From assembly GCA_900637275.1 (NCBI GenBank), contig LR134362.1:434001-498000 (forward strand): a stretch of DNA of 64,000 bases, read 5' to 3'. Source of the DNA: [Pasteurella] aerogenes (GTDB lineage: Bacteria; Pseudomonadota; Gammaproteobacteria; Enterobacterales; Pasteurellaceae). A program made the position numbers and the translations under genes. A model generated the notes under the pieces. That model ran no database searches. It was not told the DNA's origin and was given only the letters and a program-made list of their open reading frames with translations. Shown here piece after piece: positions 15,537-24,167 of the stretch; position 1 is the first letter of the stretch, and each line of letters starts with the position of its first letter.

Positions 15537-16340
15537 ATGTGTACGACCTGTGGATGTGGACATCCTGATCAAGTAAAAATTGGCGAATTACCCCATGCTC
15601 ATGACAACCAAACTGCACAAAGTGCGGTCAAATTAACGTCATTTTCTCAACTGACTTTCCATGCGGCAGATTCCATGCAAGCGTCACAACAAGAAACTGA
15701 AAAACGTTTGCTGAAAATCGAACAAGATGTGTTGGGACAAAATAATAAATTAGCAGAAATTAACCGCACTTTGTTTGAAAAACACCATATTTTAACATTC
15801 AATTTAGTCTCCAGTCCCGGTTCCGGAAAAACGACCTTATTAACCACTACGCTTAATGCGCTGAAAACAAAAAAACACTGTTATGTCATTGAAGGCGATC
15901 AACAAACGGAAAATGATGCGGATCGTATTCGTTCTACGGGCGTTCCAGCAATTCAAGTGAATACGGGGAAAGGTTGCCATTTGGATGCGCAAATGGTGGG
16001 AAACGCGTTAGTTAAATTGCAACCGGCGGAAAATAGCCTGTTGTTTATCGAGAACGTGGGCAATTTGGTTTGTCCGGCGGAATTTGATTTGGGTGAAAAA
16101 GCCAAAGTGGTGATTTTATCCGTGACGGAAGGGGAAGATAAACCGTTGAAATATCCGCATATGTTTGCCGCGGCAAAATTGATGATCTTAAATAAAGTAG
16201 ATCTTTTGCCTTATTTGCAATTTGATGTGGAAAAATGTATTGCCTATGCTAAACAAGTGAACCCGCAAATTGACGTGATTCAATTGTCCGCAACAACCGG
16301 ACAAGGGTTGAAAGATTGGTTAGACTGGTTAGAAAAATAG
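15537..16340 (+). CDS. hypB: Hydrogenase nickel incorporation GTPase HypB
   Basis: GTPase that, with HypA, delivers nickel to the [NiFe]-hydrogenase large subunit. The N-terminal MCTTCGCG metal-binding motif is intact. There is one short His-containing stretch but no long His-rich nickel-storage tail. The P-loop SSPGSGKTTL lies near residues 92-101. The metal/G-domain cysteines are in NTGKGCHLDA and ENVGNLVCPAEFDLG, and NKVDLLPY serves as the base-recognition motif. The 267-residue length is normal. It starts the hypB-hypD-hypE operon; hypA and hypC are not adjacent. Confidence 0.97.
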   Translation: MCTTCGCGHPDQVKIGELPHAHDNQTAQSAVKLTSFSQLTFHAADSMQASQQETEKRLLKIEQDVLGQNNKLAEINRTLFEKHHILTFNLVSSPGSGKTTLLTTTLNALKTKKHCYVIEGDQQTENDADRIRSTGVPAIQVNTGKGCHLDAQMVGNALVKLQPAENSLLFIENVGNLVCPAEFDLGEKAKVVILSVTEGEDKPLKYPHMFAAAKLMILNKVDLLPYLQFDVEKCIAYAKQVNPQIDVIQLSATTGQGLKDWLDWLEK

Positions 16341-16348
16341 GATTGGCA

Positions 16349-17461
16349 ATGCAGTTTGTGGATGAATTTCGTGATCCGAATTTAGCGAAACATTTATTGG
16401 ATCATTTGCATAAATTGATGGAAAAACTACCGCACTTTTCGGCGCAAAATCCGTTGTATTTGATGGAAGTGTGCGGTGGTCATACGCATACTATTTTTAA
16501 ATTCGGCTTAGATCAATTATTACCGAAAAGCATTGAATTTATTCACGGGCCGGGCTGTCCGGTTTGTGTGTTGCCGATGGGGCGGATTGATGTATGTATT
16601 GACATCGCCGAGCGCGACAATGTGATTTTTTGTACTTTTGGTGATGCGATGCGAGTTCGTGGGCGTAAGGGATCCTTGCTGGAGGCGAAAGCCAAAGGGG
16701 CGGATGTGCGGATTGTGTATTCGCCGCTGGATGCGTTAAATATCGCGTGTAATAATCCGAATAAGCAAGTGGTATTTTTTTCCTTAGGTTTTGAAACGAC
16801 CATGCCGAGCGCGGCGATTACCTTGCAACAAGCGAAAAAATTGCAAGTAACTAATTTTTTTGTGGTGTGTCAAAATATCACCATTATTCCAACGCTCCAT
16901 CAATTGCTTTCTCAAGATCAAGTTAAAATTGACGGATTTATTGCGCCGGGTCATGTCAGTATGATTATCGGCACTACGCCTTATCAGCAACTTTGCGACA
17001 GTTATCATAAACCGTTTGTCGTGACGGGGTTTGAGCCTTTGGATATTTTGCAAGCAATTGTAATGCTGGTGACGCAATTTGTAGAAAAGCGTTGCACAGT
17101 GGAAAATCAATATAAACGTATTGTACAACGTGACGGAAATCGCTTGGCACAATCAGCAATGGCGGAAGTTTTTAAGCTTAAAGCGCGTAGCGAATGGCGT
17201 GGGCTTGGCGAAATTGAGGAGTCTGGTGTGGAATTGACCCCAGATTATCAGCAATTTGATGCCGAACGCTATTTTAACAGCCAGCCACAACAGGTCGCAG
17301 ACGATCCGAATTCACGTTGCGGCGATGTATTGGTAGGCAAATGCAAACCGAAAGATTGCCCGTTATTTGCGACCACTTGTAATCCAGATAATGCCTATGG
17401 TGCATTGATGGTATCTTCTGAAGGTGCTTGCGCCGCTTATTATCAATATCGACGGGAATAA
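16349..17461 (+). CDS. hypD: Hydrogenase maturation protein HypD
   Basis: Iron-sulfur protein on which the Fe(CN)2CO group of [NiFe]-hydrogenase is assembled, normally in complex with HypC. The 370-residue product has the CGGHTHTIFKFG and GPGCPVCVLP motifs, SLGFETTMPS, APGHVSMI and a Cys-rich C-terminus (CGDVLVGKCKPKDCPLFATTC) for the [4Fe-4S] cluster. The start at MQFVDEF is 8 bp past the hypB stop. The usual partner gene hypC is not found between hypB and hypD, where enteric operons place it. Confidence 0.97.
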   Translation: MQFVDEFRDPNLAKHLLDHLHKLMEKLPHFSAQNPLYLMEVCGGHTHTIFKFGLDQLLPKSIEFIHGPGCPVCVLPMGRIDVCIDIAERDNVIFCTFGDAMRVRGRKGSLLEAKAKGADVRIVYSPLDALNIACNNPNKQVVFFSLGFETTMPSAAITLQQAKKLQVTNFFVVCQNITIIPTLHQLLSQDQVKIDGFIAPGHVSMIIGTTPYQQLCDSYHKPFVVTGFEPLDILQAIVMLVTQFVEKRCTVENQYKRIVQRDGNRLAQSAMAEVFKLKARSEWRGLGEIEESGVELTPDYQQFDAERYFNSQPQQVADDPNSRCGDVLVGKCKPKDCPLFATTCNPDNAYGALMVSSEGACAAYYQYRRE

Positions 17462-17471
17462 GGATATTAGC

Positions 17472-18485
17472 ATGAGTGATTTTATTACAATGGCGCACGG
17501 AAACGGTGGCGCGACAATGCAAAAATTAATTCAACAGTATTTTATGCAAGCGTTCGATAATCCGATTTTGGCGCAAGCGGAAGATCAGGCGCGTTTGGCG
17601 CTGGCAGATTTGGTTGCGCAAGGCGATCGTCTTTCGTTTAGCACGGACAGCTTTGTGATCGATCCGATTTTTTTCCCCAGCAGCAATATCGGCAAATTGG
17701 CGGTATGTGGAACTGTGAATGATGTCGCGGTATGTGGTGCCATTCCAAAGTTTCTTTCTTGCGGTTTTATTTTGGAAGAAGGATTACCTTTAGCTGATTT
17801 AAAACAAATTATTCAAGCCATGGCGGAAACTTGTCGCCAAGCGAATATTCAAGTGGTCACTGGCGATACCAAAGTTGTCGCAAAAGGGGCTGTGGATAAG
17901 ATTTTTATCAATACCAGCGGTATTGGTGTTATTCCATCACACATTGATTGGGGCGTGCATCAAATTGCGGTAGGTGATCAGATTATTGTTAGCGGAACCT
18001 TAGGCGATCATGGCGCTACCATTTTAAATTTACGAGAAAATTTAGGTATTCAAACTGATTTACAAAGTGATTGCGCAGTGTTGACGCCTTTAATTGATCG
18101 CTTGCGTCCTATTGGTGGCGTTAAAGCGGTGCGTGATGCAACTCGTGGTGGCGTGAATGCGGTGTTGCATGAGTTTGCGAAGGCACAACAAGTGGGCATT
18201 CAAATTGATGAAACCGCATTGCCGATTCGTCCGGAAGTTCGTGGTATTTGCGAATTATTAGGGTTGGACCCACTGAATTTTGCTAATGAAGGAAAGTTAG
18301 TAATAGTGGCAGAGGCGAGCAAAACACAAGAAATTTTGACCGCACTTCATTCCCATCCTTTGGGGGAAAATGCCGCATTAATCGGCGAAGTAACCGCGGA
18401 TAAAAAAGTGCGGGCCTTAGGAGTTTTTGGACAAAGCCGCCTATTGGACTTGCCGACTAATGAGCCTTTACCACGCATTTGTTAA
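17472..18485 (+). CDS. hypE: Hydrogenase maturation protein HypE
   Basis: Dehydrates the carbamoyl group placed by HypF on its C-terminal Cys to a thiocyanate, the source of hydrogenase CN ligands. The 337-residue PurM-like protein has MAHGNGGATMQKL near the start, the FSTDSFVIDPIFFP and VTGDTKVV segments, DATRGGVNAVLHE, and the required C-terminal PRIC. It starts 10 bp after hypD. The required partner hypF is not in the window. Confidence 0.97.
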   Translation: MSDFITMAHGNGGATMQKLIQQYFMQAFDNPILAQAEDQARLALADLVAQGDRLSFSTDSFVIDPIFFPSSNIGKLAVCGTVNDVAVCGAIPKFLSCGFILEEGLPLADLKQIIQAMAETCRQANIQVVTGDTKVVAKGAVDKIFINTSGIGVIPSHIDWGVHQIAVGDQIIVSGTLGDHGATILNLRENLGIQTDLQSDCAVLTPLIDRLRPIGGVKAVRDATRGGVNAVLHEFAKAQQVGIQIDETALPIRPEVRGICELLGLDPLNFANEGKLVIVAEASKTQEILTALHSHPLGENAALIGEVTADKKVRALGVFGQSRLLDLPTNEPLPRIC

Positions 18486-18525
18486 TAAAGATTGAGATCT
18501 TGATCAAATTATTTCACATAGGTCT

Positions 18526-18555
18526 TTGAATGAAAAAAAAGGCTTATGTTATACT
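18526..18555 (+). promoter_or_regulatory. Predicted cra promoter
   Basis: TTGAAT (18526-18531) and TATACT (18550-18555) with an 18-bp spacer, 34 bp before the GTG start. Confidence 0.5.
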
Positions 18556-18589
18556 CATTGTAGTAATTTCAAACATTTAAGGAGTGAAT

Positions 18590-19579
18590 GTGAAATTAGA
18601 TGAACTCGCCAAACTAGCCGGCGTTTCACGCACTACCGTCAGTTATGTCGTTAATGGAAAAGCGAAACAATACCGAGTTAGTCAAAAAACAATTGATAAA
18701 ATCCAAGCTCTAATTGAACAATATGATTTTAAACCGAACGCCATGGCGGCAGGGTTGCGGGTTGGGCGAAGTTATACTATCGGTTTGATTGTGCCGGATT
18801 TTGAAAATATCAGTTATGCCAAAATTACCAATCAACTGGAAAATAAATTTCGTGAGCGAGGCTATCAACTGCTAATCACTTGTAGTAACGATAATGCGGA
18901 AAGCGAAATTGATTGCGCCAAACATTTATTCCAGCGTCAAATTGATGCGTTAATTGTCTCTAGCGCTTTGCCGGTAGCAACGGATTTTTATACGCAATAT
19001 AAAAAAACGCCGATCTTTTGTTTTGACCGTCGGCTAGCATCGCAATGGGTCACGAATTTAACTACGAATGATGAAGAAGATGCCTATCGTTTGGCGAGTC
19101 AATTGTTGCAGCAAGGCGATTATCAGCAAATATTATTTTTGGGTGCTTTGCCCGAATTACCAATTAGTCGCGAGCGGGAACAAGGCTTTCGTCGAGCAAT
19201 CGCAAACCATTCACAGATCACCGCTGATTTTATTTATGCTAAAAAATTCCATAAAGAGGAGGCGGCTGAAACGTTTGCTGCTTGGTTAGCTGAGCATGGA
19301 TTACCACAAGTGATTTTCACCACTTCATTAACTTTGCTACAAGGCGTTTTTTCGCATTTATTACACCAGCGCGGCAGCATTGATCCTGCGCTTGTGATCG
19401 CTACTTTTGGTACGCATGAGATGTTGGATGTGTTGCCGAACAAAGCTATTTGTAGCGTACAAAACCATGAAAATATCAGTAATAATTTGGTGGAATTGGT
19501 GATTGCGCAGTTAAATAATTGCAAAACTGCACCAAATCAGACCGCACTTTTACGCGATATTACACGCCATAATTTCTAA
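18590..19579 (+). CDS. cra: Catabolite repressor/activator Cra (FruR), LacI family
   Basis: DNA-binding regulator of central carbon flow that senses fructose-1-phosphate in enterics. The first 35 residues, KLDELAKLAGVSRTTVSYV then NGKAKQYRVSQKT, match the Cra helix-turn-helix closely. The rest is a LacI-type sugar-binding domain with GLIVPDFENISYAKI and FTTSLTLLQGV. I start at GTG (VKLDEL), 5 bp after AAGGAG, as in enteric cra; a GTG two codons earlier overlaps the ribosome site. The 329-residue protein is near family length. A role in local sucrose/fructose control is possible but no Cra site was seen there. ScrR is the alternative, less similar at the N-terminus. Confidence 0.88.
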   Translation: MKLDELAKLAGVSRTTVSYVVNGKAKQYRVSQKTIDKIQALIEQYDFKPNAMAAGLRVGRSYTIGLIVPDFENISYAKITNQLENKFRERGYQLLITCSNDNAESEIDCAKHLFQRQIDALIVSSALPVATDFYTQYKKTPIFCFDRRLASQWVTNLTTNDEEDAYRLASQLLQQGDYQQILFLGALPELPISREREQGFRRAIANHSQITADFIYAKKFHKEEAAETFAAWLAEHGLPQVIFTTSLTLLQGVFSHLLHQRGSIDPALVIATFGTHEMLDVLPNKAICSVQNHENISNNLVELVIAQLNNCKTAPNQTALLRDITRHNF

Positions 19580-20283
19580 TGATACGGAACCGTTGCCGGT
19601 AATGGTAGCGGTTCCGGCTTGCCTAAAAAGTGCGGTTCTTTTTCGATTAATAAATCCCATACTGCTTGCAAGCGGGCGAAAAATTCTCTAAAGCGAACAA
19701 AGGTGTATCCTGTCGGATATTCCGCTGCAAAACAAATGGCGTCAATATTGTGATATTTGGCGATAAACAAGGCACGTTCGCAGTGGAATTTTTGGCTGAT
19801 AATAATCAACGAATGTGCTTTAAATACTTGATCTGCGCGAATAACGGAATCTAAAGTACGAAAGCCGGCATAATCCATATACATAAACTCCGGTGGAACG
19901 CCCATTTTTTTCAAGTCTTTATACATCGTCACTGGTTCATTGTAATAGATAGTCCGATTATCGCCACTGAGTAATAAATAATCGATTTTTTTTGCTTTAA
20001 ATAACTCTTGTGCGGCGAGTAAACGATTGTAATAAAACAGATTAAGCGTATTTTTGGCAAAATATTTTGAGGTTCCCAAAACTAAACCGTAAGGGCGGTA
20101 GGGGAGTTTTTGAATATCGGTGTAAATCGCTTGCCGCACATAAAATCCGATAGATTGATCGATTAAGATTAAAAGACCTAAACATAGCAACAAAAACACG
20201 ACAAAGTAATGCAATATTTTTTTTGCATACTTTTTAGCGCTTTCTTTTGAAATCAATGAATATATTTTTGCTAATGCCGACAT
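19576..20283 (-). CDS. sanA: SanA-like inner-membrane protein (DUF218/YdcF family)
   Basis: SanA affects envelope permeability to vancomycin at high temperature in enterics; its reaction is unknown. The 235-residue product has one membrane helix at about residues 24-48 (FVVFLLLCLGLLILID). A DUF218 domain follows with GLVLGTSKYF, YLLLSGDNRT, MYMDYAGFRTLDSVIRA and IIISQKFHCERALFIA. It overlaps the 3' end of convergent cra by 4 bp. A CATTAT-N4-ATAATG dyad lies 23 bp upstream. Confidence 0.88.
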   Translation of the reverse strand: MSALAKIYSLISKESAKKYAKKILHYFVVFLLLCLGLLILIDQSIGFYVRQAIYTDIQKLPYRPYGLVLGTSKYFAKNTLNLFYYNRLLAAQELFKAKKIDYLLLSGDNRTIYYNEPVTMYKDLKKMGVPPEFMYMDYAGFRTLDSVIRADQVFKAHSLIIISQKFHCERALFIAKYHNIDAICFAAEYPTGYTFVRFREFFARLQAVWDLLIEKEPHFLGKPEPLPLPATVPYH

Positions 20284-20578
20284 AGGTTTTTATAACTGAA
20301 AAAAACATTATCAACATAATGAAAAATGGATAGGAATTCAAGTGTTATTGTGCGTTTTCTTTTGTAGGGAGGTTATTTTTTATCCGTTGCTTATCTATCA
20401 TGTTTCTTTGTTTTAGCAAAGAAAAGTAGCCAAAAGAAAGGTCAGTGGTAATATGTCATTTCTTGCTTGCGCCTGCAATTTGCTGGAATAAGATATAAAT
20501 TCATGTGGCAATTTGATGGGAAAAGTGCGGTCATTTTTTTAATATTTTTATTATAGTCGTTATTGTTTGCCTATAATA
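20284..20578. other. Intergenic stretch upstream of sanA, possible gene relic
   Basis: No credible reading frame. A dyad CATTAT-CAAC-ATAATG at 20306-20321 may be an operator for sanA. A segment around 20400-20445 reads TTTGTTTTAGCAAAGAAAAG and on to CCAAAAGAAAGGTC, a pattern I associate with a dispersed relic found in many proteobacteria. One uptake signal lies near 20523. Confidence 0.4.
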
Positions 20579-20607
20579 AAAAACCCTTTCATTTGAAAGG
20601 GTTTTTA
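20579..20607 (-). terminator. Terminator of frdABCD
   Basis: AAAAACCCTTTCA (20579-20591) and TGAAAGGGTTTTT (20594-20606) with a 2-nt centre, 20 bp after the frdD stop. T-rich on both strands. Confidence 0.88.
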
Positions 20608-20625
20608 GGTTATCTCATTTATCAA

Positions 20626-20970
20626 TTAAAGCGCGATGACGGCGAATAATACGATAACACTATATAGTGCAGATAATCCGTAGAAAATCCAACCACCGGC
20701 AGGAACATGAACTTTAAAATCATGTAATCCTAAGTGTACACGATGCATACCACACCACATTGGGAAAATAAGCAAGGCAATGATGGCTAATTTTCCAATC
20801 CAAGTATGTGAAAATGCAATGATATTATCCGGTGTCACTAAGCCGAAAGGTAGTAAAAAACCTAAGATTAGGACTAATACAGGGAAAAATACTGCACTAA
20901 TCGCACCACCGGCGCCAAATAGCAACCATACGGAAGGTTCATTTGAACGTTTTGGATTTGTTTTGTCCAT
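20626..20970 (-). CDS. frdD: Fumarate reductase membrane anchor subunit D
   Basis: Second membrane anchor of quinol:fumarate reductase. 114 residues with three hydrophobic helices (about 13-40, 57-77 and 93-113), including SVWLLFGAGGAISAVF and the MHRVHLGLHDFKVH loop. I start at MDKTNPKRS, preceded by AGGGAG and 11 bp after frdC. Last gene of the operon. Confidence 0.95.
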   Translation of the reverse strand: MDKTNPKRSNEPSVWLLFGAGGAISAVFFPVLVLILGFLLPFGLVTPDNIIAFSHTWIGKLAIIALLIFPMWCGMHRVHLGLHDFKVHVPAGGWIFYGLSALYSVIVLFAVIAL

Positions 20971-20981
20971 GTCTTTTCTCC

Positions 20982-21374
20982 CTATACCAAAATTAAGGCG
21001 ATGATACTGATTACAGCGGTGATGCCCCAAAATACGCGGTTCACTAATTTAGTGTCGATGCGTTCGTTTTTCACGATGATATTCATCATTTGTGGCGCCA
21101 TTCCAAAGAATGTGAAGCTGTTAAGTAACACTGCACCTAAGGTAATAATATTTAAAATTACTACGATAGGATTTTGTAAGAAATTTACAAAGTTAGTGGC
21201 AAAGGTATCATTTCCTAAGCAAATTAAACCGTAAAGCAGCTCAAGACAGAACCAAATGGTCGGTACGGATGTACTTTCACGCAATACATAGAATTTGTAA
21301 AAATCTAACTTTTTCCACCATGTCGGTTTAACTTCACGCACATAACGATTGCGTTTACTTGTTGTCGTTGTCAT
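20982..21374 (-). CDS. frdC: Fumarate reductase membrane anchor subunit C
   Basis: Membrane anchor that helps form the menaquinol site. 130 residues: a basic, Trp-containing N-terminus (RYVREVKPTWWKKLDFYKFY) carrying the conserved E of FrdC, then three membrane helices. Lies 10 bp after frdB and is followed by frdD. Confidence 0.96.
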   Translation of the reverse strand: MTTTTSKRNRYVREVKPTWWKKLDFYKFYVLRESTSVPTIWFCLELLYGLICLGNDTFATNFVNFLQNPIVVILNIITLGAVLLNSFTFFGMAPQMMNIIVKNERIDTKLVNRVFWGITAVISIIALILV

Positions 21375-21384
21375 TCTACACTCC

Positions 21385-22155
21385 TTACTTTTGCGGTTTT
21401 AACATCGCAATGACGTAATCTTTCGCACTTTCGATTTTACCTTGGTTTACTGCGGAAGCCGGTCCCACGTGTTTTGGACAAACTTCGGAACAATAACCGA
21501 CGAAAGTACAGCTCCACACCCCGTTTTTACCGTTAAGGATTTTCATCCGTTCAGCTTTACCATGGTCGCGGTTATCAAGGTTGTAACGATGACCTAAGGT
21601 AATTACAGCCGGACCGATAAATTCTGGGTTTAAACCGAATTGTGGACAAGCAGCGTAGCACAAACCACAGTTGATACACATAGAGAATGTACGATATTTC
21701 TCTAATTGTGCCGGTGTTTGTTTTGTTCGACTTTTCGCTAATTCAGCCGATGGATGTGGTTTACCGTCTAATTCTGGCGCTTGGTTGCCGATAATATACG
21801 GTTTGATGCTTTCCAAACTTTCGATAAAGTGGCTTAAATCTACGACTAAATCGCGTTCAATTGGGAAATTAGCCAAGGCTTCAATGCGCATATGACCACT
21901 GTAGTCACGCAAGAAGGTTTTACAGGCTAATTTTGGTTTACCGTTGACCATCATACCGCAAGAACCACAAATCGCCATACGACAAGACCAACGATAAGAA
22001 AGTTCAGGCTCAAGTTTATCTTTAATATAACCTAAGGCATCAAGTAATGAAGTTTGGCTATCGTAAGGGACCTGATAAGTTCTTAAGTATGGCTCTTTAT
22101 CCACTTCCGGATTGTAACGCAATACTTCAACATTCATTATTGCTTGATTAGCCAT
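21385..22155 (-). CDS. frdB: Fumarate reductase iron-sulfur subunit
   Basis: Carries electrons from menaquinol to FrdA. The 256-residue product has the [2Fe-2S] cysteines in SCRMAICGSCGMMVNG and LAC, then CINCGLCYAACP and GYCSEVCPKH for the [4Fe-4S] and [3Fe-4S] clusters. I start at MANQAIMNVEV, where AAGGAG is 7 nt upstream; two further upstream in-frame ATGs would overlap it. The start codon lies inside frdA's last codons (8-bp overlap), so translation is probably coupled. Confidence 0.97.
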   Translation of the reverse strand: MANQAIMNVEVLRYNPEVDKEPYLRTYQVPYDSQTSLLDALGYIKDKLEPELSYRWSCRMAICGSCGMMVNGKPKLACKTFLRDYSGHMRIEALANFPIERDLVVDLSHFIESLESIKPYIIGNQAPELDGKPHPSAELAKSRTKQTPAQLEKYRTFSMCINCGLCYAACPQFGLNPEFIGPAVITLGHRYNLDNRDHGKAERMKILNGKNGVWSCTFVGYCSEVCPKHVGPASAVNQGKIESAKDYVIAMLKPQK

Positions 22156-23947
22156 TTGCATTCTCCTTAGCTTTCGCAGCTGCTTCTTGAGCTTCTGCTT
22201 CCGCACCATATACACGTTTTGCAGGTTGAGATTTCGTGATTTTCACATCACTGTATTCAATGCGAGGCGCACCTTCAGGGTTATAGAAGGCAAGTGTATG
22301 TTTCAAATAATTAGCATCATCACGTTCAACATAGTCTAAGCGTTGATGCGCACCACGAGATTCTTTACGCTCAATTGCCGAGTTGGCGATTGATTGTGCA
22401 ACGTCTAAGATATATCCCAATTCCACGGTGTAAAGCACATTGGTATTAAACACGCTGGAACGATCAGCAATACGGATACGTTTGTAACGTTCTTTTAATT
22501 CGGCAATTTTGTCTACGGTTTTTTGCATACTTTCTTGGGTACGATAAATACCGCAGCCTTCTTCCATAGAGTCGCCCATTTCATCGCGGATTTGTGACCA
22601 AGATTCAGTACCTTCTTGGTTATATAAATCTTCTAAACGACGAACAACATCTTGCGCTTGGGCATCAACTGCTGTTTGATTAACGGAAGTTGCTTCAACC
22701 GCACGTTGTGCTGCATATTCACCCGCAACGCGACCAAGCACCACTAATTCTGCCAATGAGTTAGAACCTAAACGGTTTGCACCATGTAAACCGGAAGATG
22801 CACATTCACCCACTGCAAATAAGCCTTTGATACGTGTTTCGCTATTGAAGTCCACTTCAATACCACCCATGGTATAGTGAACCACCGGACGTACCGGAAT
22901 TGGCGCTTTTGCCGGATCCACACCTTCATAGGCTTGCGCTAATTCACAGATAAACGGTAAACGCTCATGTAAATATTTTTCACCTAAATGACGTAGATCC
23001 AAATGCACCACATCAACGCCTTTGGCCGTTTTCAAGGTATTGCCTTTTTTCCATTCTTGCCAGAATGCTTGGGATACTTTATCACGTGGACCTAATTCCA
23101 TATATTTGTTTTCCGGTTTACCAATTGGTGTTTCCGGTCCCAAACCGTAATCTTGTAAATAACGATAACCGTCTTTATTGACTAAGATACCGCCTTCACC
23201 ACGACAACCTTCGGTCATCAAAATACCGGTATTCGGCAAGCCGGTTGGGTGATATTGTACGAATTCCATATCACGCAATGGTACACCATGACGATATGCC
23301 ATAGAAAGTCCGTCACCAGTTACGATACCACCGTTAGTATTGAAACGGAATGCGCGACAGCCACCGCCGGTTGCGATAACGACCGCATTAGCATTGATTT
23401 GTACTAACGTACCTTCCATCATATTCATTGCAACCATACCGCGTGCATGACCGTCATCGACTAAAATATCTAAGACAAAGTGTTCATCAAAACGTTGGAT
23501 TTGCGGGTATTGAATGGAAGTTTGGAAAAGCGTGTGAAGCAAATGGAAACCAGTTTTATCGGCAGCAAACCAAGTACGTTCAATTTTCATCCCACCAAAA
23601 CGACGCACGTTAACATCACCATCCGCTTTACGACTCCAAGGACAGCCCCAACGCTCAAGTTGAGTCATCTCCACTGGAGAATGCTGAACGAAATATTCAA
23701 CCACATCTTGCTCACACAACCAGTCACCACCAGCAACTGTATCATGGAAATGTTTATCGTAAGAGTCTTCCTCTTTGATGACCGCCGCGGCACCACCTTC
23801 TGCTGCAACAGTGTGGCTACGCATTGGGTACACTTTTGAAACTAATGCAATTTTTAAGTTAGGGTTTGCTTCCGCTGCCGCAATCGCAGCACGCAAGCCA
23901 CCGCCACCAGCACCAACAATTGCAATATCGACATTAACAGTTTGCAC
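22148..23947 (-). CDS. frdA: Fumarate reductase flavoprotein subunit
   Basis: Catalytic subunit that reduces fumarate to succinate at the cytoplasmic face in anaerobic respiration. The 599-residue product has the FAD dinucleotide fold IVGAGGGGLRAAIAA at its N-terminus. RSHTVAAEGG carries the His covalently bound to FAD, HPTGLPNTGI and GCRGEGGILVN form the active site, and GECASSGLHGANRLGSNSL is near residue 390. The start is GTG (VQTVNVDIAI) after GGAGGAA. It heads frdABCD; an FNR-like site lies upstream, and epmA is divergent, the E. coli arrangement. Confidence 0.97.
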   Translation of the reverse strand: MQTVNVDIAIVGAGGGGLRAAIAAAEANPNLKIALVSKVYPMRSHTVAAEGGAAAVIKEEDSYDKHFHDTVAGGDWLCEQDVVEYFVQHSPVEMTQLERWGCPWSRKADGDVNVRRFGGMKIERTWFAADKTGFHLLHTLFQTSIQYPQIQRFDEHFVLDILVDDGHARGMVAMNMMEGTLVQINANAVVIATGGGCRAFRFNTNGGIVTGDGLSMAYRHGVPLRDMEFVQYHPTGLPNTGILMTEGCRGEGGILVNKDGYRYLQDYGLGPETPIGKPENKYMELGPRDKVSQAFWQEWKKGNTLKTAKGVDVVHLDLRHLGEKYLHERLPFICELAQAYEGVDPAKAPIPVRPVVHYTMGGIEVDFNSETRIKGLFAVGECASSGLHGANRLGSNSLAELVVLGRVAGEYAAQRAVEATSVNQTAVDAQAQDVVRRLEDLYNQEGTESWSQIRDEMGDSMEEGCGIYRTQESMQKTVDKIAELKERYKRIRIADRSSVFNTNVLYTVELGYILDVAQSIANSAIERKESRGAHQRLDYVERDDANYLKHTLAFYNPEGAPRIEYSDVKITKSQPAKRVYGAEAEAQEAAAKAKENANG

Positions 23948-24085
23948 GATATTCCTCCAATAATAGATATGAAAGTAAAAATTAAGGTTTCCTCGGGAAA
24001 CCATATAGGGACATCTTTATTCTGCCATTATTTTTGAATAGAAATAACCCTTTTTATTAAATTATTGTAAGAATAATTCAGTTTC

Positions 24086-24099
24086 GTGATCTACCTCAA
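24086..24099 (-). promoter_or_regulatory. FNR-like site upstream of frdA
   Basis: Minus strand TTGAG-GTAG-ATCAC matches TTGAT-N4-ATCAA at 8 of 10 positions. A TACAAT -10 candidate (24064-24069) lies about 20 bp downstream, placing the site near the -35, the class II position expected for anaerobic activation. Confidence 0.6.
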
Positions 24100-24167
24100 A
24101 AAAGTTAAACCGAAATTAAAAATTCGGCTATAATTGACCGCACTTTATTGTTGAGGGAATATTTATC

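Noticed and set aside
20626..21030. frdD start 20 codons upstream
   Set aside because: The extension overlaps frdC and lacks a ribosome site; the ATG at 20970 follows AGGGAG.
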